From NCBI GenBank assembly GCA_020062205.1, contig JAGUWT010000139.1:1-5806 (forward strand): a stretch of DNA of 5,806 bases. Reading direction: 5' to 3'. Below the pieces are notes generated by a model, which saw only the letters and a program-made list of their open reading frames with translations, was not told where the DNA came from and ran no database searches. This document shows, piece after piece, positions 5,155-5,806 of this stretch. How positions within the stretch are numbered: position 1 is the stretch's first letter; every line of letters starts with the position of its first letter. The translations under genes were made by a program, and so were the position numbers. The DNA comes from Thermodesulfovibrionales bacterium. GTDB lineage: Bacteria > Nitrospirota > Thermodesulfovibrionia > Thermodesulfovibrionales > SM23-35.

Positions 5155-5280
5155 TGCCTGCAATGAGCAGATAACGGGGCGGGCGAGCGTAGCGATGACC
5201 GCCTTATCGTTCCGTTGCACGTGAAGTGCGAGGCATTTTTCATTTTACACATGCAACGTGTTAGCCGTCTGTTGCAGGCA
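5155..5280 (-). repeat. Composite attC-like palindromic site 5
   Basis: This is the longest site, 126 bp bounded by perfect inverted ends TGCCTGCAA and TTGCAGGCA. The left box is AGATAAC (5169-5175) and the right box is GTTAGCC (5260-5266), the same two box types as sites 1 and 4 but exchanged. Inside are two hairpins in tandem: GGCGG/CCGCC (5178-5182 and 5199-5203) around GCGAGCGTAGCGATGA, and CGTTGCA/TGCAACG (5213-5219 and 5252-5258) with the usual 1-nt spacer before the right box. The middle sequence around 5202-5208 (CCTTATC) resembles a decayed box, so the whole may be two fused sites. It lacks the GAAG/TTTGGA apical signature of the other four. Confidence 0.55.
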
Positions 5281-5286
5281 ATCTTA

Positions 5287-5305
5287 AAATAGAACCGTCC
5301 CATTT
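5287..5305 (-). repeat. 19-bp dispersed repeat, copy 3 (AAATGGGACGGTTCTATTT)
   Basis: Identical to the copy at 1700-1718 and in the same orientation, 20 nt from the right box of site 5. The M67-like reading frame loses family resemblance about 14 bp before this repeat, in an A-rich run, so the repeat or the segment carrying it marks the break. Together with the inverted copy at 1551-1569 it brackets about 3.75 kb. Confidence 0.62.
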
Positions 5306-5318
5306 TTTTATTTTTTAC

Positions 5319-5387
5319 TGCCTCCCTGCAGTGTGAAAGCATTTCCTCAAAAAGATTTTTTGATATAGACAGACTCTTATCTCTCAC
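5319..5387 (-). pseudogene. Truncated 5' end of an M67 (JAMM/MPN) metallopeptidase-like gene
   Basis: A GTG start at 5385-5387 overlaps the TGA stop of the TPR gene (GTGA), the classic layout of translationally coupled genes. The first 23 codons read MRDKSLSISKNLFEEMLSHC followed by REA. This matches the opening strand and helix of prokaryotic M67/JAMM peptidases (l-x-I-x-k-x-l-x-e-e-M-l-x-H-c-r-e-a), where the family next has P-N-E-x-C-G-x-L-x-G. Here the frame continues instead into VKNKK and then the 19-bp repeat and site 5, so the catalytic core (E and the H-x-H...S...D metal site) is absent. A frame stays open to 5106, but that part translates repeat DNA. I infer that insertion or deletion at about 5310-5320 removed the rest of the gene. 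The family call rests on a short segment. Confidence 0.5.
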
Positions 5388-5806
5388 TTCTGACCCTTCA
5401 ATTCTCTAATCTTTTCAAGTGTGTCCTGATAAATGTCTTTCTTTGAAGGATTAATTTCCACTGCCTTCAGTGCAAGTGTTTCAGCCTCATCAAGATTTTC
5501 CTTTTTCGTGTAATAAAGCCATGCAAGATTGTTGTAGGCATCAGAATTATTGGGGTCTTTCTTTATTGCCTTCTTGTAAGCTGATTCAGCCTCATCAAGT
5601 TCATTTTTTTGAAAAAAGATATTCCCCATGTAAAGATACGCAAGGGGAAGTTTTTTTGATGCAAGCTTGTATTCCTTCAATGCATTATCAATCTCTCCTT
5701 TTTTCTCATATACAACACCGAGGGTTATGTGCTCCTCAGGGCTCAATGGGTCATCAAGGATAATTATCTTTGGCATAACGCCGCAGCCGCTCGCAAGCAG
5801 CAAGTA
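5384..5806 (-). CDS. TPR-repeat lipoprotein (partial, N-terminus outside window)
   Basis: 140 residues are visible and the frame is open to the window edge. A TTG at 5801-5803 could serve as a start, but it lies inside what looks like the end of a lipoprotein signal (YLLLASGC), so the true start is upstream, outside the window. The cysteine would be lipidated and the protein anchored in the membrane facing the periplasm. Three tetratricopeptide repeats follow: EEHITLGVVYEKKGEIDNAL, then AYLYMGNIFFQKNELDEAES with AYKKAI, then DAYNNLAWLYYTKKENLDEA with ETLALKAVEINP. A short capping helix (IYQDTLEKIRELKG) closes the protein. TPRs bind partner proteins; in several lineages such small TPR lipoproteins are encoded beside secreted cysteine peptidases or assembly factors. 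The stop overlaps a truncated M67-like gene, so the pair was once an operon and is probably resident chromosomal sequence at the border of the array. Confidence 0.82.
   Translation of the reverse strand, partial: YLLLASGCGVMPKIIILDDPLSPEEHITLGVVYEKKGEIDNALKEYKLASKKLPLAYLYMGNIFFQKNELDEAESAYKKAIKKDPNNSDAYNNLAWLYYTKKENLDEAETLALKAVEINPSKKDIYQDTLEKIRELKGQK

Larger units (their letters stand above)
1608..5266 (-). mobile_element. Putative integron-type gene cassette array
   Basis: Five palindromic sites with 7-bp boxes separate single-gene units that all face the same way. The units run approximately 3836-5175 (trypsin-like protease), 2819-3835 (BamE-like secreted protein), 1778-2818 (PD-(D/E)XK-like protein) and 1615-1777 (no gene). 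The unit containing the membrane-protein gene begins at site 1, and its end was not found. The ends of each single-gene unit are complementary to each other just outside the boxes, as expected if every unit was a circle opened within the 3' box by an integron integrase. No integrase or attI is present, so the assignment depends on site structure alone. An alternative is a set of hairpin MITEs that happen to lie between same-strand genes. Confidence 0.55.

Noticed and set aside
1594..5280. CRISPR array
   Set aside because: The repeats are few, about 0.2-1.3 kb apart, separated by genes and of varying sequence; there are no regular short spacers.
5106..5318. The rest of the minus-strand frame that begins at 5387
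   Set aside because: Only the first 23 codons look like protein. Beyond about 5319 it translates the 19-bp repeat and site 5, so I kept the front part as a gene fragment and dropped the remainder.
5348..5364. Short A/T-rich inverted repeat TCAAAAAGATTTTTTGA as a terminator
   Set aside because: The stem has no GC-rich part and falls inside the truncated M67-like frame, so it is probably a chance feature.
1198..5763. Several plus-strand frames of 61-97 codons (for example 1198-1431, 2512-2742, 4567-4752, 5470-5763)
   Set aside because: Each lies opposite a well-supported minus-strand gene, lacks a recognisable ribosome binding site or domain, and is best explained as an antisense shadow.

Overview
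The window reads as an accessory region of a low-to-moderate GC, Gram-negative bacterium. Two lipoproteins, two signal-peptide proteins and a BamE/SmpA-like C-terminus all point to a periplasm. The TPR lipoprotein at the right edge resembles proteins of Nitrospirota or deltaproteobacterial-type lineages, but I cannot fix the taxon from sequence alone. Every convincing gene is on the minus strand, so transcription runs from high to low coordinates.

Right to left, the layout is as follows. A TPR lipoprotein gene (5384-5806, N-terminus outside the window) overlaps by 4 bp the first 23 codons of what looks like an M67/JAMM metallopeptidase gene, which then breaks off near 5319. A long palindromic site follows (5155-5280). 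Next come three single-gene units, each separated from the next by a short palindromic site: a secreted trypsin-like protease (3948-5066), a secreted protein with a BamE-like C-terminus (2889-3803) and a PD-(D/E)XK nuclease-like protein (1876-2784). Two palindromic sites then stand side by side with only about 90 bp and no credible gene between them (1771-1681). A two-gene unit completes the window: a small membrane protein with a HEAT-like tail (1053-1511) and a TraB/Tiki/EreA-like lipoprotein (1-978, C-terminus outside).

The main observation is that the intergenic palindromes behave like integron attC recombination sites and the genes like cassettes. Four of the sites share one asymmetric plan: a 7-bp box, a 5-nt spacer, a stem, an apical hairpin framed by GAAG and TTTGRA, the stem return, a 0-1-nt spacer and a second 7-bp box ending in a GTTAKCY-type core. 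The sequence just outside the boxes at the start of each unit is complementary to the sequence at the end of the same unit: 17/21, 18/22 and 16/19 matches for the three single-gene units. It matches the other side of the same junction much less well for the two units with distinctive ends. That is the signature expected if each unit was once a circle cut inside the box. No integrase is in the window, so integron remains an inference. It would lie beyond the right edge if the array follows the usual order.

A second, independent repeat (AAATGGGACGGTTCTATTT and variants) occurs three times, twice at nearly the same distance from a site box and once exactly where the M67 reading frame breaks. The gene products look functionally unrelated, as expected of captured cassettes, and I see no pathway linking them.
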